Source of the DNA: Bradyrhizobium ivorense
Lineage (GTDB): Bacteria; Pseudomonadota; Alphaproteobacteria; Rhizobiales; Xanthobacteraceae
DNA length: 64,000 nucleotides
Assembly: GCF_900696085.1 (NCBI RefSeq)
Contig: NZ_CAADFC020000011.1
Location: 1-64,000, forward strand
Direction: 5' to 3'
The translations under genes were made by a program, and so were the position numbers. Positions 26,490 to 34,905 of this stretch are shown here, piece after piece. Positions within the stretch are counted from its first letter, which is position 1. Every line of letters starts with the position of its first letter. The notes under the pieces are model-generated. The model was not told the origin of the DNA, did not search any database, and worked only from the letters and a program-made list of their open reading frames with translations.

Positions 26490-27775
26490 TGGTTCGCTTC
26501 CTGCGCCACCAAATCGAACACCTGGTCCATCCGCATCGCACGCAGTTGGCGATAGTCATCCTCAAGCTGTATCAGGTCGTTGTTCACGAGATACACAATG
26601 CCTGGCGTCGAGGCCAGGTCGATCGTCGGAACCAGGTTTTGCCCTATCGGAACGAATGCAATGGCATCCGCGAAGCTCGGCAGCTTGCGGATCGTATCAA
26701 GTCCGGGATAGCCGGCAACAACACCGCCGATGTCGGAAATCAGCGACACGCACAGTGCATGAGCCTGCCGTTTGTAGACCCCGCGTCGCCTCATGTACTC
26801 AGCAAAGCCCTTGGGATCGGCGTAGCGCCACGCCGTGAGGGTCAAATGGTTATGGCCCAAAGCCATCGTCCGAGCTTTTGCCGACATGGTTCCTTGCAGC
26901 CTCGCTCCGAAGTCGACCAAAACCGGTCCCCGATCATCGACGATGATCTCGGCATGAGCAGGTCCGTCGGCGATCCGAAGCGCCCGTAACGCACGCACAA
27001 GGTAGTCGGACAGTTCAAGGACGATCGGCTCCTTACCACCCAATAACCGCTCGAGTGAGCAGACCGATGACGCGCCCTCAACAGGAACAGTGTCATAGGT
27101 CCAGGCCTCCGTGACGAAGGTCTCACCATAGATCGAGACGGCATTTACGGTATATTGCTGGCCCTTTATTTTCTCCTGTCCAAGCGCCAATTGATTGAGC
27201 GTTCCGACACGGTTCGTTTTTCCGACGATCGCGGTTACAGCGCGCCGAATATCCGCATCTGTCGAGCAAAAGAACACGTCTTCCGTGCCCGTGCTGTTCA
27301 GCGGCTTGATCACGATCTCATCGAAGCTCTCTTGTCGCTTCCAGCTTGCGATCTCTCCAGCATTGTCGGACACGACTTGTCCGATCGATCGCACGCCTGC
27401 TGAGGCCAACGCTTCGGACATGCGCGATTTGTCGCGCCGGGCGGCTGAAAGGGCGGTGCCATTTGAAGGCAAGCCCAGCCGCTCCGAGATGGAATCGGCC
27501 AGCTCAACTCCTGTCTCGCACCCCGCTATGACGAACTCCAGCTCCCTGCCTTGGAGAGCCCGAAGGTGATATTCAACGACCTCCTCGTACCTCATGCGCT
27601 CGGGCGGTCGAATGACTTCATCATACAGATCCGCATTGAAATGCGATTGGAAGATGGACGGAATCTGTGGAGCCGACATCACGTGCACTGTTGAAATTCG
27701 ATACCGCTTGAACTCTTCCGGCAAGAATCGGCCGGTCGAATATGCGTCGACGATTACACAATTTCGTCCGTTCAT
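26486..27775 (-). CDS. rtxF: ATP-grasp ligase (RtxF position)
   Basis: The 429-residue product is an ATP-grasp protein. It has an N-terminal Rossmann-like part (CVIVDAYSTG; EFVIAGCETGVELADSISERLG), the ATP-binding segment VIKPLNSTGTEDVFFC, and HAEIIVDDRGPVLVDFGARL with the metal-binding residues. Such enzymes link a carboxylate to an amine through an acyl phosphate. The ATG at 27775 overlaps the end of the transporter gene by four bases, replacing a much longer upstream frame that is a shadow of the transporter. Its partner substrates are unknown; in this operon it could add or remove an amino-acid group from a rhizobitoxine intermediate. The symbol is by order. Confidence 0.75.
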   Translation of the reverse strand: MNGRNCVIVDAYSTGRFLPEEFKRYRISTVHVMSAPQIPSIFQSHFNADLYDEVIRPPERMRYEEVVEYHLRALQGRELEFVIAGCETGVELADSISERLGLPSNGTALSAARRDKSRMSEALASAGVRSIGQVVSDNAGEIASWKRQESFDEIVIKPLNSTGTEDVFFCSTDADIRRAVTAIVGKTNRVGTLNQLALGQEKIKGQQYTVNAVSIYGETFVTEAWTYDTVPVEGASSVCSLERLLGGKEPIVLELSDYLVRALRALRIADGPAHAEIIVDDRGPVLVDFGARLQGTMSAKARTMALGHNHLTLTAWRYADPKGFAEYMRRRGVYKRQAHALCVSLISDIGGVVAGYPGLDTIRKLPSFADAIAFVPIGQNLVPTIDLASTPGIVYLVNNDLIQLEDDYRQLRAMRMDQVFDLVAQEANQ

Positions 27776-28794
27776 GTAGATCTCCGGTATTGCAAATAGA
27801 CGTTGCCGACGGCGACAGCCGTAATGAGAACATTTCCAACGAACGTATGTGGCGAAGGCACGATACGAGAATCGAAGTACTGGAACAGAAACGTGATGAC
27901 AGGAGCGGTGGACAGGACCATGTTGACCGTGAAGGGCTCCACGCGCCGAATGCCCTCCTGGAACAAGAGCAATGGAACGATGATCGTGGATAGCCCAATC
28001 GTTGCGATCGCAAGCCAATGCTGTGAGATCTCGAGCACGATGGAGGAATGATCTACCAGTGCCAGCAGCAAGAGGATTGTCCCGTAAAAGCGATGCGCCA
28101 ACACCTGTCGACCTGAAAATCCGCGGTCGAATAGCAGCTTGACGAGTATATTTGTAAGGGCGAGAGATAGGCCGGCCACGATTGCCAGGACGATGCCGAA
28201 GGACGATCGAGCTCCCCACTCCACGCCAGCGTTGCCGGTTGCCGAGATCCAAATCATGTAACTTCCAATTATTGCGATCGTAACGCTCACGATGATATCG
28301 GATGCTGGAGGGACGCCCTGCCGCCTGATCAGCGCGTTTAACCACACCGTTGCAGCGGGTCCTAATGCCACCATGAACGCGACCACGATCGCAGGTTCGG
28401 CGTATTTCAGGCCGATAAACAACCCGATCCAACTGATTGCGGTCACGACATTGAGCGACACAAAAACCAGCAGCGCCGACTTCGCAACTGGTGCCGTTCT
28501 TCTCTTGTGACCTGCCAGCAGATTGAATGTCAGACACACCGCGGCAAATGACACGAGGAGAGCGACGAACGCATCTGCCCGCTGAAAATACGACGCCGCA
28601 TAAACTTCGCCCGCCGCGCTCAGGACGACATAGAGCGCCACAAAGAGAATTCCCAGAGCGAAGCGTCTGGTCAATCGTCCGCCCGTCCCCTGCCGGCGGC
28701 GCGGCGCGGCCCCCTCCCCGAAGCACGCTTGTGCATCAATTCCGAGAGAATCGTCCTTCGACCTGGGCGGACCGCGCTTGGTTTGAAACGTCAC
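27772..28794 (-). CDS. rtxE: EamA-type membrane transporter (RtxE position)
   Basis: The 340-residue product has a roughly 45-residue basic N-terminal extension and about ten membrane segments in two five-helix halves, the layout of EamA/DMT transporters. Motifs such as VAFMVALGPAATVWLNALI and the second-half LFQEGIRRVEPFTVNMVLST (usual position of the EamA repeat signature) fit. DMT family members commonly export amino acids and small metabolites. In this operon the likely job is export of rhizobitoxine or a precursor, which would also protect the producer; that is inference from context. It is separated by nine bases from the upstream amidotransferase gene. The symbol is by gene order. Confidence 0.75.
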   Translation of the reverse strand: MTFQTKRGPPRSKDDSLGIDAQACFGEGAAPRRRQGTGGRLTRRFALGILFVALYVVLSAAGEVYAASYFQRADAFVALLVSFAAVCLTFNLLAGHKRRTAPVAKSALLVFVSLNVVTAISWIGLFIGLKYAEPAIVVAFMVALGPAATVWLNALIRRQGVPPASDIIVSVTIAIIGSYMIWISATGNAGVEWGARSSFGIVLAIVAGLSLALTNILVKLLFDRGFSGRQVLAHRFYGTILLLLALVDHSSIVLEISQHWLAIATIGLSTIIVPLLLFQEGIRRVEPFTVNMVLSTAPVITFLFQYFDSRIVPSPHTFVGNVLITAVAVGNVYLQYRRST

Positions 28795-28803
28795 AATCCG
28801 CCT

Positions 28804-29622
28804 CTAGTGTTTCTTTGTTTGGCAGTACGCAACACACGCCTCTCCAAAAGCCGTGAACAGTCGCTGGCTCAGGAGATCGGTTGAGGCGTGCCATTCGGGG
28901 TGCCATTGCACACCGATTTGCAGCGTCGGCGCGCCAATGACCGAAGCTGCTTCAACCAGTCCGTCAGGCGCCCATGCCTCGCGCCTCAGCGCGGCGGCGA
29001 GCAGCTCTATGCCTTGGTTATGCAGGGAGTTCACTTGCGCTTCGTTGGCGCGCGCGATCGGAAAGAGCGCACCCTCAGGAGATATCCTCACGCTGTGCGC
29101 AGCATCGTACTGACGGTCTCTTGGGCGATCTGGTTTCTCGGCATGCATCTGGCCGCTTCCCAGCCTCCACTCGGCAAGCGATGGATGAAGAGTGCCGCCG
29201 AAATAGATGTTGAGCTCCTGAAGCCCGCGGCAGATGCCCAAGATCGGCATTCCGAGCGCAATGGCGCTCCCAATGGCAACCGCAGAGAGCCTGTCCCGCG
29301 GGCGGTCACGGATTCCGCCATCAACGTCTTGCTGATCAGGTGGTGGAAGGGATGCAGGCGCTTTCAAGACGAAAGGGTCAATATTTGATTCATCTCCTGT
29401 CAGCACCAGGCCGTCGAGCGCACCCATGGTCGCCAGGCCGACCTCTAGCCTCGCATCTTCCGCGTCGATCGTCGGCAATATGACGCACGCCACGCCCGCA
29501 TGATGAAGCAGAGCCTTGAGGTATTTGCGCCGCAGCCAGTCGCGATGCACACCATCGACCAAAAGACGGTTCGAGGTGACGCCGACCACCGCACGGGCTT
29601 TGTCTGACCGTGGCAATGTCAC
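28804..29622 (-). CDS. rtxD: Class I amidotransferase, gamma-glutamyl hydrolase-like (RtxD position)
   Basis: The 272-residue product is a class I glutamine-amidotransferase of the peptidase C26/PuuD type. The nucleophile is Cys131 in GICRGLQELN, and the His/Glu pair is in VQWHPEW (about 241-243). PuuD-like enzymes hydrolyse gamma-glutamyl amides. Together with the glutamine-synthetase-like ligase this suggests a gamma-glutamyl on/off cycle in rhizobitoxine synthesis, as in the putrescine Puu pathway. The start overlaps the end of rtxC by four bases. The gene is full length for the family. The symbol comes from the rtxACDEFG order. Confidence 0.78.
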   Translation of the reverse strand: MTLPRSDKARAVVGVTSNRLLVDGVHRDWLRRKYLKALLHHAGVACVILPTIDAEDARLEVGLATMGALDGLVLTGDESNIDPFVLKAPASLPPPDQQDVDGGIRDRPRDRLSAVAIGSAIALGMPILGICRGLQELNIYFGGTLHPSLAEWRLGSGQMHAEKPDRPRDRQYDAAHSVRISPEGALFPIARANEAQVNSLHNQGIELLAAALRREAWAPDGLVEAASVIGAPTLQIGVQWHPEWHASTDLLSQRLFTAFGEACVAYCQTKKH

Positions 29623-30677
29623 GCCACTTGCCCCTTCGCATGGGCGTCGGCAACCGACTGCTCATACAAGCGTCGATTTCGCTCCTTCAACTGAGTTATG
29701 ACACTGGGTTGACCTTGAGGCCCCTTGACGAAGAGCCCTCCCCAGCTCGCGGCAACCTTTGCGTAACCCGGATCCTGCATCCGGATCTTCTGGGCCTTGT
29801 GCAAAAGCCAGAATGGGATACCCGGCGACAGGTGATGCTCGAGGTGATACTCGTCCAGGTTTTGTCCAAGGATAGCCCGCTCGAAAAAATTCCCTTTCCG
29901 ATTCCTGGTCAGATAGACGTTCTTCGTTTCGGTCTCGCACATCGGCGAGTGCTCGGCGAGCTCGACAAACCACCCAAGGACCTGAAACGTTGTGAGATAG
30001 GGGACGATCCAAAACAGGATCACGATGTGGAGCAGCCCAAGAGCATATGATCCGGCCAGGATGCCGATCCAGAAAAGGTAAAAGCCATACTTGTCGACAA
30101 GTATGCTTGACCGGCTCTGGTCCTCGGCATCTGTGATCGAAAACCGATTGGTCCAGAGATACTTCAGATAAGCCAGTGTCGCGCCACCAAATATCGGCTT
30201 CCAGATGATATTGAAGGCGTACCGCTCAGGAGGCTGGACGTCGTAAACACCATTGGCCATGAAGAACTTCAGGTCGGGATCCTTCTCCGGATCGCCGAGA
30301 TACGGATGATGCAGATAGACGTGCGAGATCCGGTAGGCCCAGTGACGCTGGAACAGGGGATAGGCCGCGAACAGAATGCCGAGGACGTAGTTCCATGTCG
30401 TGTTCTTCGCGAGCGTACGGTGAGCCGCATCATGAGCTATCGTCGTCAGGCCGCGCTGGTAGGCGCCGATCAGAAGAACGGCGAGCGGGTACAGCCACCA
30501 AGAGACGCAGACCGTCGCGAGCGTGCAAGCGGCGATTACCGCGTAATCCTTGGCGATATAGACCGCTCCCGTTACATTGTCCGGCCTCAGCTCGGACAGT
30601 TGCTTATTGATCTCGCGGCTGAACTGAACAGCCTCATAACGTGACGACCTCAGTTTCCAAGCGTCTGCCTGATTCAT
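29619..30677 (-). CDS. rtxC: Dihydrorhizobitoxine desaturase RtxC
   Basis: The 352-residue product is a membrane desaturase with the three histidine boxes: HDAAH (82-86), HVYLHH (119-124) and HLEHH (278-282). Hydrophobic stretches lie near residues 45-75, 93-115 and 200-235. RtxC introduces the vinyl double bond that turns dihydrorhizobitoxine into rhizobitoxine, an inhibitor of ACC synthase and hence of plant ethylene production. I chose the ATG at 30677 because AGGAAGAGGG precedes it; the upstream extension overlaps rtxA. It lies 32 bases after the rtxA stop. Homology plus operon partner make this a confident call. Confidence 0.88.
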   Translation of the reverse strand: MNQADAWKLRSSRYEAVQFSREINKQLSELRPDNVTGAVYIAKDYAVIAACTLATVCVSWWLYPLAVLLIGAYQRGLTTIAHDAAHRTLAKNTTWNYVLGILFAAYPLFQRHWAYRISHVYLHHPYLGDPEKDPDLKFFMANGVYDVQPPERYAFNIIWKPIFGGATLAYLKYLWTNRFSITDAEDQSRSSILVDKYGFYLFWIGILAGSYALGLLHIVILFWIVPYLTTFQVLGWFVELAEHSPMCETETKNVYLTRNRKGNFFERAILGQNLDEYHLEHHLSPGIPFWLLHKAQKIRMQDPGYAKVAASWGGLFVKGPQGQPSVITQLKERNRRLYEQSVADAHAKGQVA

Positions 30678-30709
30678 GAGAACCCTCTTCCTGATCGCCT
30701 TACAAGTTG

Positions 30710-33274
30710 TCAGATTGCGGAAAGCGCCCTGTCCAGATCGCGCACGATGTCGTCGACATCTTCGATGCCGACGCAAAGCCGAATCGAGCCGCCAAATATG
30801 CCGGCGGCTTCGCGCTTCTCCCGTGGAACGGTGGTGTGGGTGGTCGAAACAGGATGCGTCACGAGCGTACGGGCATCCCCTACGTTCGAAACGTGATACA
30901 TCAGGTCAACATTCTGGATGAACTTGCGCCCGGCCTGTTCGTCCTCTACCTCGAACATGATCATCGCGCCGTGTCCGTATGCGGGATTGAGTGTCTGGTC
31001 GACAGTTTCCTGATCGGCTCCTTCGAACAGCCCCGGGTAGAAAACACGGCGCACTTTTGGATGCGCCTTCAGAACGTCGGCCACGATCCTGGCGTTTGCG
31101 CAGTGCTGCTTCATGCGAAGGGGCAGCGTTTCAAGGCCTTGGATCAGCTGAAAGCTCGCAAAGGGGGCAATGGCCGCGCCGGTATCGCGCAACCAGGTCA
31201 TGCGAGCCTTCAGGAGAACCTCGCTTTTTCCGAGGTCGTCGACATCTTGCAGCGCATTGCGCCAGATGATCCCGCCATGGGCATCGTCAGGGCTGTTGAA
31301 CAAGGGAAAGCGCAAGGCTCCCCGGTAGCTGAACTTGCCGTTGTCAACGATCAGACCGCCCAGCGTCGTGCCATGGCCGCATATGTATTTCGTAGCGGAG
31401 TAGGTCGTGATCGCAGCACCGAGATCTGACGGCCGACATACCAGCGGGGTCGTCGTATTATCCACGACCAACGGAACGCCGTACTTTCGGCCGATCTCAG
31501 CCAGCTGTTTGACCGGAAGCGGAATCAGACAAGGGTTTGAAATCACCTCTCCGAACAGGCAGATCGTGCGATCATCGATGGCACGTTCGAAGGTCTCGGG
31601 CTTTCGGGGGTCTGCCGTCCTGACGCTGATACCAAGACGCTTTAGCGTGTTATGGAGCAGATTCCACGTATTGCCATAGAGATACGGTGAGGCGACGATA
31701 TTGTCCCCCACCTCGCCGCTTGACAGGTTGACGATGGCAAGGAAGGTTGCCGCTTGACCTGATGCGACGGCGAGCGAGTCGCTCCCCCGGTCGACCGCGG
31801 CATACCTTCTTTCCAATGCGCGGGTCGTCGGGTTGATGATCCTCGTGTAGGTGAATCCATCGGCCTTGACGTTGTAGACGTCCGCGATGTGATTCAGATC
31901 GCCATCGAGTTCATAAGCCGTGTTCTGATAGATCGGCACCGCGACGGCTTTCGTCACCGGATCGCGTCGATAGCCCGCGTGCAGAACAGCAGTTTCGGCA
32001 GAAAATGGGGGCTGCGAGGTCCTTGTGAAGGGCGGAGACATCTCGACGCCGCGCTCGCAGGCCTGCCGGGCTGACACCGTCCCCGTGGATGGAGCCGGAC
32101 CGGACCGAAAATATGTACGAAAGGCGCACCCCAACTGCTCGATCCAACTGGGCTGGATGTCGCCAATGCAACCAACCCGAAAACTCCGCGTTGCAAGATG
32201 CAGCTTCGAGTAGATGTAAAGGTTGTGGACCGCCAAGTGACGATATAGCCCATCGAATCCTGCTTGATCCACGATTGCGGATGGCGCATTGAACGCGACG
32301 CAGACCGGCGACTGCAAGTCGGCGGACAGCAGCGGAGACACCACCCCTTCGAGTTCTTGGACGAGAGCGTCTCTGACCTTCTCATACCTGCGGCGCCTGG
32401 CGTCAATGCCTTCCCCCTCCAAAATCTCCAAGGCCTTCGTTGTTGCCTGAACGATGTGGGTGGGCGGGGTCGACCGCCACTCACCGGTGCGCTCGAGCGA
32501 GAGCCATTGATCTCTCACGTCGAGCACAAATGACCTTGGTTCTTGAACCGCTTTTTCCAGCAGCTCGCCAGACGCGATGACAAAAGCTACTCCCGGCGGC
32601 CCTTCGATGCACTTATTGCTCGACGTCACCAGGACGTCCGGTCCGCCACGGCTTAGGTCGATGTCAATCGCGCCAAAGGAGCTCATGCCGTCGACGATCG
32701 TCTTGACGCCACGCCGCCTCGCGTCCTCTATGATCGCGTCCAGCGGATTGACGATCCCGGTCGTCGTCTCGCAATGCACAAGACATAGGTGAGTAACGCC
32801 GGGATTTCGGTTCAGCTGCTCGGCAACTTCCTGGGGGTCCAGGGGCTCGGTAGCTCGCTTGACAAGTTTCAGCGCCTCGACGCCCCACAGCCGCAGCATC
32901 TTTAAAATGCGCTCGCCATAGATGCCATTTATGCAAACGAGTGGCTTGTCGTCCTTGCACACGAATGAAGACAGAGCGGCTTCCATTGCAAAGGAGCCGC
33001 CTCCCTGAATAGGGACCACCGAATAGTCCTCGGCACCTCCCAGCAGATTGAGCATCAGCCGCCTCATGCGGGCGGTCACTTCCTTGAACTCACAATCGCG
33101 CGATGCGAGATCGAGCTGCATCTGGCTCCTGACCGCCAGCGACAGCGACAATGGACCAGGCGTCAGCAAAGAGCGTTGTCTAGTCACACCATTCCCCTTA
33201 AAACCGTGTTCGTCGTGGATCTGAAGCGCGATGACGCGACCTCCCCCCCTTGGGCGCGGGCTTTCTCGGTTCAT
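30710..33274 (-). CDS. rtxA: RtxA, two-domain PLP enzyme for dihydrorhizobitoxine synthesis
   Basis: The 854-residue product fuses two PLP enzymes. Residues about 35-395 form a class V aminotransferase (PLP lysine in TSSNKCIEGPPGVAF, K221). Residues about 425-854 form an O-acetylhomoserine sulfhydrylase-like enzyme (PLP lysine in YSATKYICGHGT, K629; YTRIINPTTRALERR upstream). In Bradyrhizobium elkanii RtxA the first half makes serinol and the second joins it to an O-acyl homoserine, giving dihydrorhizobitoxine. Both active sites look intact. The ATG at 33274 has no clear ribosome binding site, while a GTG at 33187 has AAGGGG five bases upstream, so the protein may start there (825 residues, VTRQRSLLTPGP). 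It is first in the operon. Confidence 0.9.
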   Translation of the reverse strand: MNRESPRPRGGGRVIALQIHDEHGFKGNGVTRQRSLLTPGPLSLSLAVRSQMQLDLASRDCEFKEVTARMRRLMLNLLGGAEDYSVVPIQGGGSFAMEAALSSFVCKDDKPLVCINGIYGERILKMLRLWGVEALKLVKRATEPLDPQEVAEQLNRNPGVTHLCLVHCETTTGIVNPLDAIIEDARRRGVKTIVDGMSSFGAIDIDLSRGGPDVLVTSSNKCIEGPPGVAFVIASGELLEKAVQEPRSFVLDVRDQWLSLERTGEWRSTPPTHIVQATTKALEILEGEGIDARRRRYEKVRDALVQELEGVVSPLLSADLQSPVCVAFNAPSAIVDQAGFDGLYRHLAVHNLYIYSKLHLATRSFRVGCIGDIQPSWIEQLGCAFRTYFRSGPAPSTGTVSARQACERGVEMSPPFTRTSQPPFSAETAVLHAGYRRDPVTKAVAVPIYQNTAYELDGDLNHIADVYNVKADGFTYTRIINPTTRALERRYAAVDRGSDSLAVASGQAATFLAIVNLSSGEVGDNIVASPYLYGNTWNLLHNTLKRLGISVRTADPRKPETFERAIDDRTICLFGEVISNPCLIPLPVKQLAEIGRKYGVPLVVDNTTTPLVCRPSDLGAAITTYSATKYICGHGTTLGGLIVDNGKFSYRGALRFPLFNSPDDAHGGIIWRNALQDVDDLGKSEVLLKARMTWLRDTGAAIAPFASFQLIQGLETLPLRMKQHCANARIVADVLKAHPKVRRVFYPGLFEGADQETVDQTLNPAYGHGAMIMFEVEDEQAGRKFIQNVDLMYHVSNVGDARTLVTHPVSTTHTTVPREKREAAGIFGGSIRLCVGIEDVDDIVRDLDRALSAI

Positions 33275-33764
33275 CTGCTGCTGCGGAGAAACACCATAGG
33301 CGCAGGCGAGCTTCGCCTAGCGGCCCATCACATCACGCATGCAAGGATTTGAGCGCCGCCGCATTGTTAGCTAGGCGCCGATCGGCTTACGCCCCCTCCC
33401 TGCACTCAGACGAGGGTTGAGGTTCGGAACGAACGTGCACGTCGGGCCATCGCGTGCGGATATCAATCCGCGCGTGACGGACATGATACGCGCCGTTGCT
33501 GATGAGCCTGATCCTGCGTGCGCCTTGGACTTGAGACATTCGCATACTGTCACTCGTTGGAGAATTCGGGACGTTGACGACCTTTGCCGTCCATTTTCAG
33601 ATCGTACAACTTGACGTTAGGTGCGTTTCAACCCTCTTCCGAAATCTTCTCGTGTGAATTTTTTCTGACGTGCACCTTCACTGGGAGCGATAAGCCAGCT
33701 CGAGCGGCTGAGCGAAGTGATCGGCAGCAAGCTAGCTCAGAGTTTTCATGGTCTGACGTTAGGA
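33275..33764. other. Upstream region of rtxA
   Basis: No gene was found in this 490-bp stretch. It should contain the operon promoter. I looked for a -24/-12 promoter and a nod box on the minus strand and found no convincing match. Confidence 0.4.
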
Positions 33765-34065
33765 TCGTCTCGGCAGTCGATCATCACCGCGGTCCGCCCA
33801 CCGTAGTTGACGGCTGATCCAGAACGCAGCCGACGTGAGCCGCAGTGGAGCTCGAATGCTCAGCCGCTCGGTCGCGGAGCAGCTCGCGGCTTACGCCGCG
33901 GCGAGCCTGCCCTCAGTCATGAGGCATTCGAGCTCGACGGATAGCTTCGTTCGAGCCGTTCTGCTCGCCTTCGCTCTTCTGTTAGACCTGCCAAATGTCG
34001 AGCACACTCTCGATCCGGCCTGCCACATCCTCAAGGTCCGGCTCGAGGCCAGTGTCGCTTCAGCA
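33765..34065 (-). pseudogene. Decayed DUF2493 remnant
   Basis: Read on the minus strand the sequence parallels the middle of the gene at 1087-2010: ctcgagccggacctt against cttgagccggacctc, gcgagcagaacggctcgaacg against gggagcagaacgggtcggagg, and ccgcggtgatgatcgactgcc against ccgcggcgatgatcgactccc. Translated pieces such as DTGLEPDLED and EQNGSN match DTRLEPDLNE and EQNGSE. Stops and frame changes are frequent. It is an old, non-functional fragment of a second DUF2493 gene. Confidence 0.7.
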
Positions 34066-34575
34066 CGAAACAGAATGTCGAATTGCCGGAAACCGCACCG
34101 GCGATAGCCTTGCCCTTTAGGATGCGCCTTGGGGCGGGTCTTCCCGGAAGAACCGAACCCATCGAGCTGCAGGCTCATTGAGGAGGTGAGCGGTCCGGAA
34201 TGAACATGGGGGACCACGACTGGCGTCGCGAGCCTCTCCCTGCGGCCTTCTCATTGTCCCCTGCCGGCCCGCCTCGCGCAGACATGTTAACAGCCGGCCC
34301 CGCAGACAGCCCTTTGAAGCCCGGCCAAAACTTAAGACCGCGCCCCGAGAGCAGGCATAGCGCAGGGGGGCCGGGACAGGCTGCTTCTGTTTGCAGGTCA
34401 ATGCCCTGGGAAACAATTGGGGCTCGGCGGATGCGGCTAGACCCGGAGGAACGAGTTGCCCCCTTCATCGCGCGCGAGAGATCGAAGCTGGATGGTCGAG
34501 ACGCCGGCAGCTCGGTTACGAGAGGCTCGATAGTGACCTAGCTGGACGCGAGGAAAACGGCGTCAAGCGAAAAAC
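34066..34575. other. Interval with no recognised gene
   Basis: Frames at 34200-34541 (+) and 34175-34468 (-) are open but show no motif; codon patterns look random. Given the neighbouring DUF2493 remnant this may be more decayed module DNA. Confidence 0.35.
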
Positions 34576-34773
34576 TCAAGCTACTGGAAGTCGGACTTCC
34601 TCTCTGGCCTTTGTCCTGGCGTCGTAGATTCTGACCTGGAGCATGGGACGGCGCTTCTTGAGCTCCTGGGCTCCCGCGAAGGCCCCCTCCCTGGTCGCGA
34701 ATTCGGTTTTCAATTGACCGTCAATTTCGAGCACATAACCAGAAGCGGGCAATCGACGTGTGGACGCGACCAT
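34576..34773 (-). CDS. 65-residue conserved hypothetical protein
   Basis: The product begins MVASTRRLPASGYVLEIDGQ and continues KTEFATREGAFAGAQELKKR, ending with a beta-rich VRIYDARTK. It resembles a small conserved Bradyrhizobium protein with an alternating strand-helix-strand layout; function unknown. AAAGGA lies nine bases before the ATG. It sits just downstream of nodQ on the same strand with a 132-base gap, so it may be separately transcribed. Confidence 0.6.
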   Translation of the reverse strand: MVASTRRLPASGYVLEIDGQLKTEFATREGAFAGAQELKKRRPMLQVRIYDARTKAREEVRLPVA

Positions 34774-34905
34774 TTTGTTCCTTTAGAGAATGAGTTCGTT
34801 TGATGCCTATGCTTAACCCGAGTCGCGGTGGCCGGGACACTAGGTTAGTGAGGGGCATCTCCTGCCATCGATGGTGCGATGCGAAGGTGACGGGTTCGAT
34901 GAACA

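Noticed and set aside
26486..28726. 746-residue version of the ATP-grasp protein
   Set aside because: The first 317 residues are an out-of-frame reading of the EamA transporter gene; the real start is ATG 27775.
33275..33764. A -24/-12 promoter for rtxA on the minus strand
   Set aside because: A TTGC near 33340 has no GG at the required distance upstream.
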